NCBI GenBank assembly: GCA_019454145.1 | Contig: CP075366.1 | Location: 351,564-415,563 of the forward strand | Direction of reading: 5' to 3' | From: Fimbriimonadaceae bacterium | GTDB lineage: Bacteria; Armatimonadota; Fimbriimonadia; Fimbriimonadales; Fimbriimonadaceae | Length of the DNA: 64,000 nucleotides | Part shown: positions 1-7,709 of the stretch, in pieces | How positions within the stretch are numbered: the first letter of the stretch is position 1 | Layout of the letters: each line of letters starts with the position of its first letter | Notes under the pieces: model-generated | Databases searched by the model: none | What the model was told of the DNA's origin: nothing | What the model saw: the letters and a program-made list of their open reading frames with translations, nothing else | Translations under genes and position numbers: made by a program

Positions 1-275
1 TTCGGGGCGGGAATGCAACACTCTTGTAACCAAGAACTAGCGAGGATGTTTTATGCGAGATTTGGTTTTCAGATTCTCTCCCCAAAGTTTGGGGAGAGAC
101 CAAGAGAGGGGTTGTAGTGTTGCGGATCAACCCCGCCCTGCCCTCCCCAGGCTTGGGGAGGGAATTCAAACCACCAAGTTTGGGTGGCACGGGTTTCTAA
201 CACGTGATCTAGCAGAAATACATAAATCAACCCCGCCCTACCCTGCCCAAGCTTGGAGAGGGAAATCAAGCACTG
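1..275. repeat. Intergenic palindromic repeat cluster 1
   Basis: Non-coding stretch before the histidine kinase, made of short hairpin units. Clear palindromes are CTCTCCCC...GGGGAGAG at 76-98, CCCTCCCC...GGGGAGGG at 141-162 and a slightly degenerate copy at 241-262. Each carries an outer AACCCCGCCC-type arm on one side or, in opposite orientation, GGGGTTG. Bases 1-15 look like the cut end of another unit. The same family recurs at 33.6, 37.5 and 39.5 kb. I see no gene in 1-326. Confidence 0.85.
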
Positions 276-326
276 CCCCATTAAGAAACGCATTCAGTCT
301 GGTATCACGCCTGTTAAGAGTCAGAT

Positions 327-1568
327 TTGGATTGGTTGAAATTCGCCCCGGTTTTTGGTGGGCTCGCCATTTTGGCCGGAGCCGTGGGCTTGGTTGTGCC
401 GGAAGCAAAATCTCTAGCTTTGGTCGCAATCGCTTTATTCGGTTTTGCTGGGTTGGTGGGGTGGATTCAAACCGCGCGGGAGCTCGGTGCCTCCCGAGAC
501 GAACTCGGTGGCTTGGAACGAGAGCGGCATCAATTGGAAGGTGAGGTCGCCCGCCACCGTGACGCCTTAGACGACCTGGCGGACGGTTTGGACTCATTGA
601 TCTTTTTGCTCGACCGCGACCAGCGGATCCTCTACGCAAACCGTCAAGCGCAGCAGCTGCTACGCTTAAACCAGCCGAAGGGCGAGAACCTCAAAGCTGC
701 GACTTTATCCAGCGAACTTTCGGAACTTGTGGAATCGGTGAAATCTTCGGGGGACGCTGTCTCGCACGAAATCACTCTGCGCCATCCGACGGAACGGGTG
801 TTCCAAGCACGTGTTTGGCATGAAGGGTACGGGCATGAGCGAGTGTTTCTTTCGCTTCACGATGTAACCGACCTGCGCCGATTGGAGACAGTCCGAAGAG
901 ACTTTGTTGCGAACGTAAGCCATGAACTGCGGACGCCGATGACGACGATCCGAGCAATGGCAGAAACGCTGGAGGAAAGTGCAGACGATGCTGAGCTTGA
1001 GTCGCGCTACTTAGGCAAGATCATTCGCGAGGTTGATCGCCTTACCCGGATTACCGATGATTTACTTACGCTTTCAATCGCAGAAGGCGGAACCGTTAGC
1101 AAAACCGAATGTGATTTCGATGAAGTCGCGGCGAGCGTTGTCACTCAACTAGAATCAAAAGCTCGCGAAAAAGGACTGAAGCTCAGTTTCAAAAAGGAAG
1201 GGGAGTATGTGGTTCAGGCGAATGAAACTCAACTCACTCAGATTGTCTTCAACTTGGTAGACAATGCTTTGAATTACACAGCAGAAGGTTCGGTTTCCGT
1301 ATCAATGTCGTCTGATCAAGATGAAGCCGTTTTAACTATCGCCGATACGGGAATCGGCATTGCCAGCGAACACCTTCCGCGGATATTTGAACGGTTTTAT
1401 CGGGTGGATAAGGGCCGCTCTCGGGCCAGCGGAGGAACTGGGCTTGGCCTGGCAATTGTCCGCCACCTTGCTGAACTGCACGGCGGGTCTGTCTCGGTTC
1501 AGAGTGAGCTGAACCGAGGAACCACGTTTACGGTTAGGATCCCGCTTGCGACAACCGATAACCCTTAA
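327..1568 (+). CDS. PhoR-like sensor histidine kinase
   Basis: Membrane sensor kinase that would autophosphorylate a histidine and pass the phosphate to a response regulator. Two hydrophobic helices (about residues 5-25 and 29-47) are separated by only a few residues, so there is no large extracellular sensor. They are followed by a coiled linker (55-85) and a PAS-like region (about 86-180). The HisKA H-box has the phosphoacceptor His199 in VSHELRTPM. The ATPase domain shows the N-box NLVDNALNYT, DTGIGI and GGTGLGLAI. The TTG start is the only one that keeps both helices. No response regulator is visible; upstream is a repeat cluster and the window edge, so it is an orphan here. Its last 35 bases overlap the end of the convergent hydrolase gene. 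The PhoR likeness is by domain order, not a ligand claim. Confidence 0.9.
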   Translation: MDWLKFAPVFGGLAILAGAVGLVVPEAKSLALVAIALFGFAGLVGWIQTARELGASRDELGGLERERHQLEGEVARHRDALDDLADGLDSLIFLLDRDQRILYANRQAQQLLRLNQPKGENLKAATLSSELSELVESVKSSGDAVSHEITLRHPTERVFQARVWHEGYGHERVFLSLHDVTDLRRLETVRRDFVANVSHELRTPMTTIRAMAETLEESADDAELESRYLGKIIREVDRLTRITDDLLTLSIAEGGTVSKTECDFDEVAASVVTQLESKAREKGLKLSFKKEGEYVVQANETQLTQIVFNLVDNALNYTAEGSVSVSMSSDQDEAVLTIADTGIGIASEHLPRIFERFYRVDKGRSRASGGTGLGLAIVRHLAELHGGSVSVQSELNRGTTFTVRIPLATTDNP

Positions 1569-2997
1569 CTGTTTCAGCCGGGCTGAGTTTTCCTGAGCGA
1601 TCCATAACGCTGACAAAGATCGTACTGTTCGCATCCCGAACGGTTTGCACAGTTGTGCTTTCTCGCATATTGATCACGATCCCTTTTGTATCCTGGAAAA
1701 CGAACCATTGAACTGCATCTGGCTTTGGCACAGAAACATGAAGTCCAGGAGGCATTTTCTTGTCCATGATCAGGCTCAGCTTTCCAGGCGCGGGAACTTT
1801 GTTCCAAGGTGAAGCAGGAACTAGCGCAGGCTTGGCGTAAGAGCGCTTTAGCTCATCCGAAATTCCGTTCCAGTTATTCATCAGCGCTTTCATGCTGAAG
1901 TGAACCGTGCCTGTGGAACCTTTCTGTTTCCGAACTAAATTGATCTGGTCTGTGACTTCGGTTGCCTTCCAGTTGCCGCCTTTGGGATCAGTCCGGCTAG
2001 TGAACTGACCGGGCCAAAGGTGCACGTTCTTACGGTTCATGCTCGCCCACCAATCAAGAAGCACAGGGAAGCTTTGCGGGGTCTGAGCGATGGGCCAATA
2101 GAGTTGAGGCGTGAAGTAATCGCACCAACCTTCTTGGTACCACTTGAGAGCGTCGGCGTAAAGTTCGTCGTATTGGTCTATTCCAGCTTTGATAGTTTCG
2201 GGCACGCCAGGGCGATATATCCCAAACGGTGAGATTCCAAAATTCACCCAAGGTTTGCGGGCTTTGATTCCATCGTGAACGCGTTTGATGAAGACGTCCA
2301 CACTGTTCCGTCGCCAGTCGCTACGAGACATTTTTCCGCCTGCCTTTTGGTAGCGAGCGTAAGATTCCGAATCAGGGAAATCAACTTTGACGTTGTTTTC
2401 TGTGACCGGGTAAGGATAGAAGTAGTCGTCAATATGGATTCCGTCAATGTCGTAGCGGCTGACCAAGTCCATAAACACGTCAAAAGATCGGTCTTGAACT
2501 GCTTTCTCGCTGGGGTCCATCCAAAGGTAAGTGCCGTATTTTTTGACAATGCTCGGATTGGTATTCGCTAGGTGCGAAGAATGCAATGGCCCCTTCTGCG
2601 CAGGATGGTTGGCGCGGTAGGGATTGCACCACACGTGAAGTTCTAAGCCGCGCTTGTGTGATTCTTCGACTGCGAAGGTAAGCGGGTCGAATCCGCCTTC
2701 GGGAGCCTTACCTTGGCTTGCCGTGAGATACCACGACCACGGTTCGTATTTGCTTGCGTAGAGGGCATCGGCGGATGGCCTGACTTGGAAGATGACTGCG
2801 TTGAGATTCAATGATTTGCACTTGTTGAGAATCGCAAGCATTTCGGACTTCATTTGTGAAACTGGAAGTCCAGGCTTGGAAGGGTAGTCGATGTTATCTA
2901 CGGTGGCAACCCAAACCGCGCGGAATTCGCGCTCAATCGTTGGTTGGGTCACTGGTTGAAGGTTAGAAGGCAAAAGCCCAAGCATCGCGGCAAGCAT
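1534..2997 (-). CDS. Secreted family-10-like glycosyl hydrolase (GHL10, YngK/DigH type)
   Basis: Probable exported glycan hydrolase of the GHL10 (DUF187) group, related to enzymes that cut peptidoglycan glycan strands lacking peptide stems. After a short signal sequence (LAAMLGLLPSNLQP) the N-terminus has the hallmark REFRAVWVATVDNIDYPSK, then FQVRPSADALYASKYEPWS and HVWCNPYRAN. The acidic residues of DGIHIDDYFYPYP are likely catalytic or substrate-binding. A C-terminal tail of about 90 residues resembles a fibronectin-type module. The ATG at 2997 is chosen over the TTG at 3006 because a TAAATT box (3005-3010) lies 7 nt upstream of it. It converges on and overlaps the kinase gene by 35 bases. 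Confidence 0.85.
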   Translation of the reverse strand: MLAAMLGLLPSNLQPVTQPTIEREFRAVWVATVDNIDYPSKPGLPVSQMKSEMLAILNKCKSLNLNAVIFQVRPSADALYASKYEPWSWYLTASQGKAPEGGFDPLTFAVEESHKRGLELHVWCNPYRANHPAQKGPLHSSHLANTNPSIVKKYGTYLWMDPSEKAVQDRSFDVFMDLVSRYDIDGIHIDDYFYPYPVTENNVKVDFPDSESYARYQKAGGKMSRSDWRRNSVDVFIKRVHDGIKARKPWVNFGISPFGIYRPGVPETIKAGIDQYDELYADALKWYQEGWCDYFTPQLYWPIAQTPQSFPVLLDWWASMNRKNVHLWPGQFTSRTDPKGGNWKATEVTDQINLVRKQKGSTGTVHFSMKALMNNWNGISDELKRSYAKPALVPASPWNKVPAPGKLSLIMDKKMPPGLHVSVPKPDAVQWFVFQDTKGIVINMRESTTVQTVRDANSTIFVSVMDRSGKLSPAETVKGYRLSQAGS

Positions 2998-3030
2998 GAC
3001 AATCAATTTACTCGGGAAACGAGTTTGGAG

Positions 3031-3498
3031 TTATGAATTTGACGAATGAAGTTTCGTCGCGTAATCAAAAACCGCCGCCATGAGAGGATTCCACTCATAG
3101 TAAATATCTGGCAAAGCCCGCAAAGTGACAACTTGTCGATCTAGAACTTCATTAGTTGGAAAAAAGTCTTTGAGCGAGCTGACATTCGCAGAAAAAAGGG
3201 ACGCATATTGGGTCGAATCATCTGTGGACAATTCATAGAATCCTATGGTCTGGATTTCTTCCAGACTGATACACGCTTCCTCATGAGCTTCTCTCTTTGC
3301 CGCCTCCTTAGGAGATTCGCCGGATTCAATACGGCCCGAAGGAATGCACCAGCCCCGATCAACAATGTTGCAAATGACGATTTGATTTTCGTAAAACGGA
3401 ATAACTAATGAATAGGTTGGGGTGAGATGGGGAGGAATTTCCCCGGCATAAAACTGCATCGTCAAGCCATTTGTTGTAACGGCAGGGTACTGAGCCAC
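3031..3498 (-). CDS. NUDIX hydrolase
   Basis: Hydrolase of nucleoside diphosphates linked to another moiety; the substrate cannot be read from sequence. The Nudix box is present as GRIESGE, then a 7-residue gap, then REAHEEACI. It fits GX5EX7REUXEEXGU except that the second glycine is a cysteine. The metal-binding REXXEE core is intact. Start is GTG, 5 bases after the lepB stop on the same strand, so it is probably translated from the lepB transcript. There is no signal peptide, so it is cytoplasmic. About 155 residues is normal for a single-domain member. Confidence 0.85.
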   Translation of the reverse strand: MAQYPAVTTNGLTMQFYAGEIPPHLTPTYSLVIPFYENQIVICNIVDRGWCIPSGRIESGESPKEAAKREAHEEACISLEEIQTIGFYELSTDDSTQYASLFSANVSSLKDFFPTNEVLDRQVVTLRALPDIYYEWNPLMAAVFDYATKLHSSNS

Positions 3499-3503
3499 CT
3501 GGC

Positions 3504-4004
3504 TTACTCTTTTGTTGCCGCTTTCGCTTCCATCAGGCCAAATCTAATGACGATGACCTTACCAATAACCTCTTTGAGTTCAACTGGCCCCCACGTACGG
3601 CTGTCTTCACTAACTGGTCGGTTATCTCCAAGAACGTAATATTGCCGTTCGGGAACAATGAATTCACCGTTCGTGATGCTCCAGTTAGACGGCATATTGT
3701 AAAAATCTACGGTTTCTCCGCCCATCTTGTAAACCCGCTTGATGACATATTCATTGCTTTTTTCACGGCTACGAATCACTACGATGTCGTTGTGCTTGAT
3801 GTCGCCGACAAGCCAATAGGCTTTTGAGACGAGCACATGGTCGCCCGTGTTGAATGTTGGTTCCATAGAAGGGCCACGGACTTCAACCGTGGAGAAATTC
3901 ATACTGAAGAAGAACACAAACGCAAGCACGAAGAAGAGGAAGGCAGTAAATCCTCTAATTACAATCTTCTTTTTCTTGCTAGTTTTGGCTCGTGGAAGTG
4001 CCAT
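3504..4004 (-). CDS. lepB: Signal peptidase I
   Basis: Membrane-bound serine protease that removes signal peptides from exported proteins. From the ATG at 4004 there is a basic N-terminus (KTSKKKK), one transmembrane helix (about 16-36) and then the catalytic domain. The nucleophile Ser46 lies in GPSMEPT and the general base is Lys89 in VIKRV. The box-E type motif VLGDNRPVSEDSR follows. At about 166 residues it is the short Gram-positive/cyanobacterial type. An upstream in-frame start would add 13 residues, but the MALPRAK start is preferred. It is upstream of, and nearly contiguous with, the NUDIX gene. Many exported proteins in this window would be its substrates. Confidence 0.93.
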   Translation of the reverse strand: MALPRAKTSKKKKIVIRGFTAFLFFVLAFVFFFSMNFSTVEVRGPSMEPTFNTGDHVLVSKAYWLVGDIKHNDIVVIRSREKSNEYVIKRVYKMGGETVDFYNMPSNWSITNGEFIVPERQYYVLGDNRPVSEDSRTWGPVELKEVIGKVIVIRFGLMEAKAATKE

Positions 4005-4076
4005 ACGCTGTAATGACGTTACCTTTACGGGGTTATACTTCACATCGGCTAAAAAACAGCTATTCCTCAGACCATT

Positions 4077-4595
4077 ATGGAGTTTTTGAACTCGGCCCCA
4101 TTGCTTCTCCCTGTTGTTGTGCTCGCACTTCTCATTGGATTTTTCACATTAGTCGTGCTTCATATCAAACTTTCCGCAAAATTTCGTGCTCTCACCGAAT
4201 TGTGGGATCGCCTCTCAGAAGGACTATCGGTAGGCAATCTAGAACAGATTTTACAGCAGCAGCTACGGCACTCCAGCTCTGTTGATGAAGAAATTCACCA
4301 GGTCAAGGAACGTCTAAATACTGCGGAGGCCAAACTCAAATCCAGCAAGCGGTACGTCGGGCTGGTACGCTATGATGCCTTCAACGATGTTGGAGGAGGC
4401 CAAAGTTTTTCGATGGCGGTGTTTGATGAAGAAGGTGATGGAGCCGTGGTGACCAGTCAAGTTGGTCGAATGGACTGCCGTGTATTTGGCAAACTGTTGC
4501 GCGGAGGTCGATCCGATACAAACCTGACCGCTGAAGAAGAACAAGCGATCGAAGAAGCGGTGGCCGGTCGTTCGCGACCAAAAATCGGTCTGTAA
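4077..4595 (+). CDS. DUF4446 family membrane-anchored protein
   Basis: Protein of unknown function that I assign to DUF4446. One N-terminal transmembrane helix (about residues 8-28) is followed by a coiled-coil stretch (about 60-90). The conserved block VGLVRYDAFNDVGGGQSFS then leads into GDGAVVTSQVGR and a C-terminal acidic LTAEEEQAIEEA segment. The stop codon overlaps the start of the ECF sigma factor (TAATG), so the two are translationally coupled. The function is not known; the coupling suggests a link to the sigma-controlled regulon, which is inference. Confidence 0.75.
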   Translation: MEFLNSAPLLLPVVVLALLIGFFTLVVLHIKLSAKFRALTELWDRLSEGLSVGNLEQILQQQLRHSSSVDEEIHQVKERLNTAEAKLKSSKRYVGLVRYDAFNDVGGGQSFSMAVFDEEGDGAVVTSQVGRMDCRVFGKLLRGGRSDTNLTAEEEQAIEEAVAGRSRPKIGL

Positions 4596-5182
4596 TGTCC
4601 CAACAAGACTTAATCCTGATAGAACGCGCGCAGGCCGGAGACCGCTCTGCGCTTAACGATCTCATCTCCAAGTATGAGAATCGGGCCTATCAGTACGCCT
4701 ACCGATTGACAAGAAATCCTGATCTTGCCGCCGATGTCGTGGCCGATGCCTTTGTTCGTGTGAATTCTGCGCTCAAAAACTTTAAAGGGCAGGCCGCTTT
4801 CGGAACATGGCTTTACCGAATCGTTACCAACTGCTATTTGGATCGCCGCAAGCGCGACAAAGAAGCCAAAAACGTAAGTCTTGACCAGTCGATAACTGTT
4901 GGTTCAGTTGAATACGAAAGACAATTTGAAGATACGAGCGATGGGCCGGTCGAAATTCATGAACGGAACGAACGCGAGAAGTTGGTTCAGGAAGCGTTAT
5001 CCCAAATGCCGGATTATCAGAAGGCGATGCTCGTGATGTACCACGTTGAATCGTTGAGTTACGAAGATATTGCGGAGACTCTTGACCTACCGATTGGAAC
5101 CGTTAAAAGTCGTTTGAACCGGGCAAGAGTGGCCCTTCGGGACATTTTGCAACAGAACTCGGAACTTTTCTCATTAGGGTGA
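4595..5182 (+). CDS. ECF-type RNA polymerase sigma factor (first)
   Basis: Alternative sigma factor of the extracytoplasmic-function class. Region 2 runs from about residue 25 to 90, with the core-binding and -10 recognition helix around NPDLAADVVADAFVRV and FGTWLYRIVTNCYLD. An acidic linker follows, then region 4 with the helix-turn-helix SYEDIAETLDLPIGTVKSRL. It is coupled to the DUF4446 gene by a 1-base overlap and followed 44 bases later by an anti-sigma-like membrane protein, the classic pairing for a sigma factor held at the membrane. The 195-residue length is typical. Confidence 0.92.
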   Translation: MSQQDLILIERAQAGDRSALNDLISKYENRAYQYAYRLTRNPDLAADVVADAFVRVNSALKNFKGQAAFGTWLYRIVTNCYLDRRKRDKEAKNVSLDQSITVGSVEYERQFEDTSDGPVEIHERNEREKLVQEALSQMPDYQKAMLVMYHVESLSYEDIAETLDLPIGTVKSRLNRARVALRDILQQNSELFSLG

Positions 5183-5226
5183 GTCGTACAAAACATCGAA
5201 GCAAATCGACCAAGGAGTTAGGTTGA

Positions 5227-6093
5227 ATGAACATAAATAAAGCACGGGATTTCTTCAGCGCCTATTACGAAGGCGAGCTAGGAGGCGGAATTAAAGAAGC
5301 CTTCGAGCGGTCACTTACGACCGACCCTGCGCTCAAAGCTGAATACGAAGAATTCGTAGAAATCATGAAGATGCTGGAGGAACCAGTGGAAGAAGTTCCT
5401 GCACCCCATGACCTTCATGACAAGATCATGGCTCGGCTAGATCATGAGTCGTGGCAGGAAAAGCAAACTGTTAAGGCTGGATTTTTCGGTAATTGGAAGT
5501 TAGCTTTTGTCGGTGCACTTGCATTGGTCGCAATCGTCGCTGGTGGGCTGAGTGTCGTTAATCGCGGTTCAGGTAGTGACGGTCTAGAAGCAGGCTTGGG
5601 AGGTCAAATTCCATCAGCCAATGTGACTGAAAAAGTAGATGTGGTTGCATTAGATGGCAAACTCGTACTCAACCTAGAGGCAAACGCCGGATCTAAGTAT
5701 CAGCTTCGAACTTATGGGTCAACTGATGTGATTGAAGAAGTTTCATTGAAGGGGACTTCATTTGAAACAGAAATCAATACGAAATCACCCGAAACAGTTG
5801 CACTTGAAGTAATTAACGCGAAAGGTGAGCCGAAGTTGTTGATGGTTCACCCAGGTACGCAAAGCGAGTCGCTGTTAGTTGGTGAAGGATCGATAGTAGA
5901 TTGTGCGAAAGCAATCGCTACAACTTTCCGGACTCCTATCCTGATCCGCGTTCCAGATCCAGAACAGCACATGAGTTGGAATTTTGAGGCAACGGATGAC
6001 TTTAACATCCGGAGCACAAAACTCGCAGCTTCTAAACTTAGCCTGAGCTTGCGCGAGGATGGAGTATCGATTCTGACTCCGACTGGTTCTTAG
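5227..6093 (+). CDS. Putative anti-sigma factor, single-pass membrane protein
   Basis: Likely partner of the preceding sigma factor. The N-terminal 85 residues resemble the anti-sigma layout FFSAYYEGELGGG...TTDPALKAEYEEF but lack the Cys/His zinc residues of ZAS-type proteins. One transmembrane helix (about residues 96-114) leads to an extracytoplasmic domain of about 170 residues rich in beta-strand-like sequence. Role is inferred from position and N-terminal resemblance. Its last 56 bases overlap the end of the convergent gene on the other strand, which is unusually long for stable genes. Confidence 0.7.
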   Translation: MNINKARDFFSAYYEGELGGGIKEAFERSLTTDPALKAEYEEFVEIMKMLEEPVEEVPAPHDLHDKIMARLDHESWQEKQTVKAGFFGNWKLAFVGALALVAIVAGGLSVVNRGSGSDGLEAGLGGQIPSANVTEKVDVVALDGKLVLNLEANAGSKYQLRTYGSTDVIEEVSLKGTSFETEINTKSPETVALEVINAKGEPKLLMVHPGTQSESLLVGEGSIVDCAKAIATTFRTPILIRVPDPEQHMSWNFEATDDFNIRSTKLAASKLSLSLREDGVSILTPTGS

Positions 6094-6967
6094 TCGCTGT
6101 CATTCGGTAACGATTCTTAGTTTCATCAAGCCTGATTTCCAGATCATAAGCAACCCGGAGGCTCTGCATAAATAAGTTAGCCTCCGGGGTGTCAAATTCT
6201 GCATGATTTAAAGCAGCGTTGTTGCTAATAAGCTGCTTCACCTCGCTAGCCTTGGGAAGTTGAATTTCCTCTAGCGAGTTTTTTGTTTGAGAGAGGGCGG
6301 CAAATTTTGCCGCATATTGTTGGACACGTTCTGGATCAACGGTCATCAGGATAATTGCGTTGATAAATTTTCGCTGGCTACTTTCGGAAACGTGGGGCTT
6401 AATCTCTTCATAGCGTCGAATGGCCTCGCACTGCATACTGGCTGACCCAGTAATCGAGAGAGCCGAGTTAAACTTAGAAATATTGCTGATCTCAATTACA
6501 TTTCGTAAGTATTCGCTAGCCGATTCGTAGTCGCCCGTCTCGCTTTTTCGTAAGGCCAACCGAATTAATCCATTCAAGAGAGTACGTCGGCTGAGTTCTA
6601 TTTCTTGTCTGGCACCACTTGATCCGTCATCGCTTGCCGAAATAGGCTCAAAGCAGTGCAGTTTGCCTGCTTTTTCCTGTCGGAACCACTTATCGCGAAG
6701 TTCTTCGATTGTTTCTTCATGTAGCCGATTGATAGCGTTGGAGTTGATGTAAGTGAATCTCACCATCGGAACATAGGCAGCAATGTCGTTTGAGGCTTCC
6801 TGGCCATATTCAGGTGTAGACCAGGGAGAAACAAAGTATCGCCCATTTATGGCGAGGACAACAAGCAGGAGAGCTGGCGTTAAAGCCGCGCAAATATACG
6901 GGAGTCTCCTTGTCCACATGAATAGAATCATCGGCAGAAACGGTCCTATTTCTTTAGGGGTGGACAA
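6038..6967 (-). CDS. Hypothetical single-pass membrane protein
   Basis: No recognised family. The TTG start gives a short cytoplasmic N-terminus, a transmembrane helix (about residues 22-40) and an outer domain of about 260 mostly helical residues, including TPR-like text such as GDYESASEYLRNVIEIS. A later ATG (residue 13 or 17) is an alternative start. It is divergent from the second ECF sigma factor, with about 57 bases between the starts used here. Its final 18 codons lie antisense to the end of the anti-sigma gene, so its natural 3' end may have been lost or replaced. Confidence 0.55.
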   Translation of the reverse strand: MSTPKEIGPFLPMILFMWTRRLPYICAALTPALLLVVLAINGRYFVSPWSTPEYGQEASNDIAAYVPMVRFTYINSNAINRLHEETIEELRDKWFRQEKAGKLHCFEPISASDDGSSGARQEIELSRRTLLNGLIRLALRKSETGDYESASEYLRNVIEISNISKFNSALSITGSASMQCEAIRRYEEIKPHVSESSQRKFINAIILMTVDPERVQQYAAKFAALSQTKNSLEEIQLPKASEVKQLISNNAALNHAEFDTPEANLFMQSLRVAYDLEIRLDETKNRYRMTATKNQSESESILHPRASSG

Positions 6968-7024
6968 AGGCCTGTTAAGGACCTATTTGTTTTGTTTTTA
7001 CAAAAATGTTTATACAGTGAGGTT

Positions 7025-7615
7025 GTGGACCGCAAGAACACAACCCTAAAAAGAATCCCAGAATGGGAGGAACATCTTATCGCTCGTGCGCAAGCCGGAG
7101 AGCAAGTGGCTTTTGAGCTGTTGGTGGAAATGCACCGACCAGCGATCTTAGCCCAAGCAAGCCGCATTTTGCGCGATTCGGAAGATGCACAAGATGCCGT
7201 ACAAGATACGTTTCTCAAAGCGTGTCGGGCAATTGGCAACTTCCAATCGGGACGACCTATGTTGCCCTGGTTGATGAGAATATGCAGCAACTGCTGCGTA
7301 GATATCATTCGAGGACGACGGAATCGTTCCGACAACATTGAGGTTTACGAACACGCACTGCAGGATGAATCTTGCAACGTGGCTAACGAATTGGAAGAAG
7401 CAGCGGTTTCAGAATCGCTTCGCCAAGCAATCACCCGATTGCCGGGCAAGTATCGAGAGATTATTCTTCTTCGACACTACAAGCATCTGGATGTTAACGA
7501 GATTGCAGAAATCTTGGGCAAGCCAGAAGGAACGGTCAAAAGTTGGCTGTTCCGGGCCAGAGCGCTCCTGCGCAAAGACCTGGACGGCGGCTTAGTCGCT
7601 AGTTCTGTCGCATAA
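7025..7615 (+). CDS. ECF-type RNA polymerase sigma factor (second)
   Basis: Second ECF sigma factor, not closely similar to the first. Region 2 includes RDSEDAQDAVQDTFLKACRAI and PWLMRICSNCCVDIIRGRR. Region 4 has the helix-turn-helix LDVNEIAEILGKPEGTVKSWLFRARALL. The GTG at 7025 is preferred over the TTG at 6992 because it begins right at the conserved part and has a TATACA box (7011-7016) 8 nt upstream. No anti-sigma gene adjoins it on the same strand; the divergent membrane protein is a candidate partner by position only. A terminator follows. Confidence 0.88.
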   Translation: MDRKNTTLKRIPEWEEHLIARAQAGEQVAFELLVEMHRPAILAQASRILRDSEDAQDAVQDTFLKACRAIGNFQSGRPMLPWLMRICSNCCVDIIRGRRNRSDNIEVYEHALQDESCNVANELEEAAVSESLRQAITRLPGKYREIILLRHYKHLDVNEIAEILGKPEGTVKSWLFRARALLRKDLDGGLVASSVA

Positions 7616-7635
7616 GTTCAATCATGAATTCTATT

Positions 7636-7662
7636 AGCACCCCGTTTGGGGTGCTTTTTTTG
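7636..7662 (+). terminator. Rho-independent terminator after the second sigma gene
   Basis: A GCACCCC...GGGGTGC stem with a TTT-centred loop is followed directly by a run of seven T. It lies 21 bases after the sigma stop codon. Confidence 0.9.
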
Positions 7663-7709
7663 TAATTTGAGGGTGAATCACGGCGTCTATCCGGCAGAAT
7701 GGAAACGCG

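Noticed and set aside
53-639. ORFs over the first repeat cluster
   Set aside because: They translate hairpin repeats and the antisense of the kinase gene; no protein-like composition.
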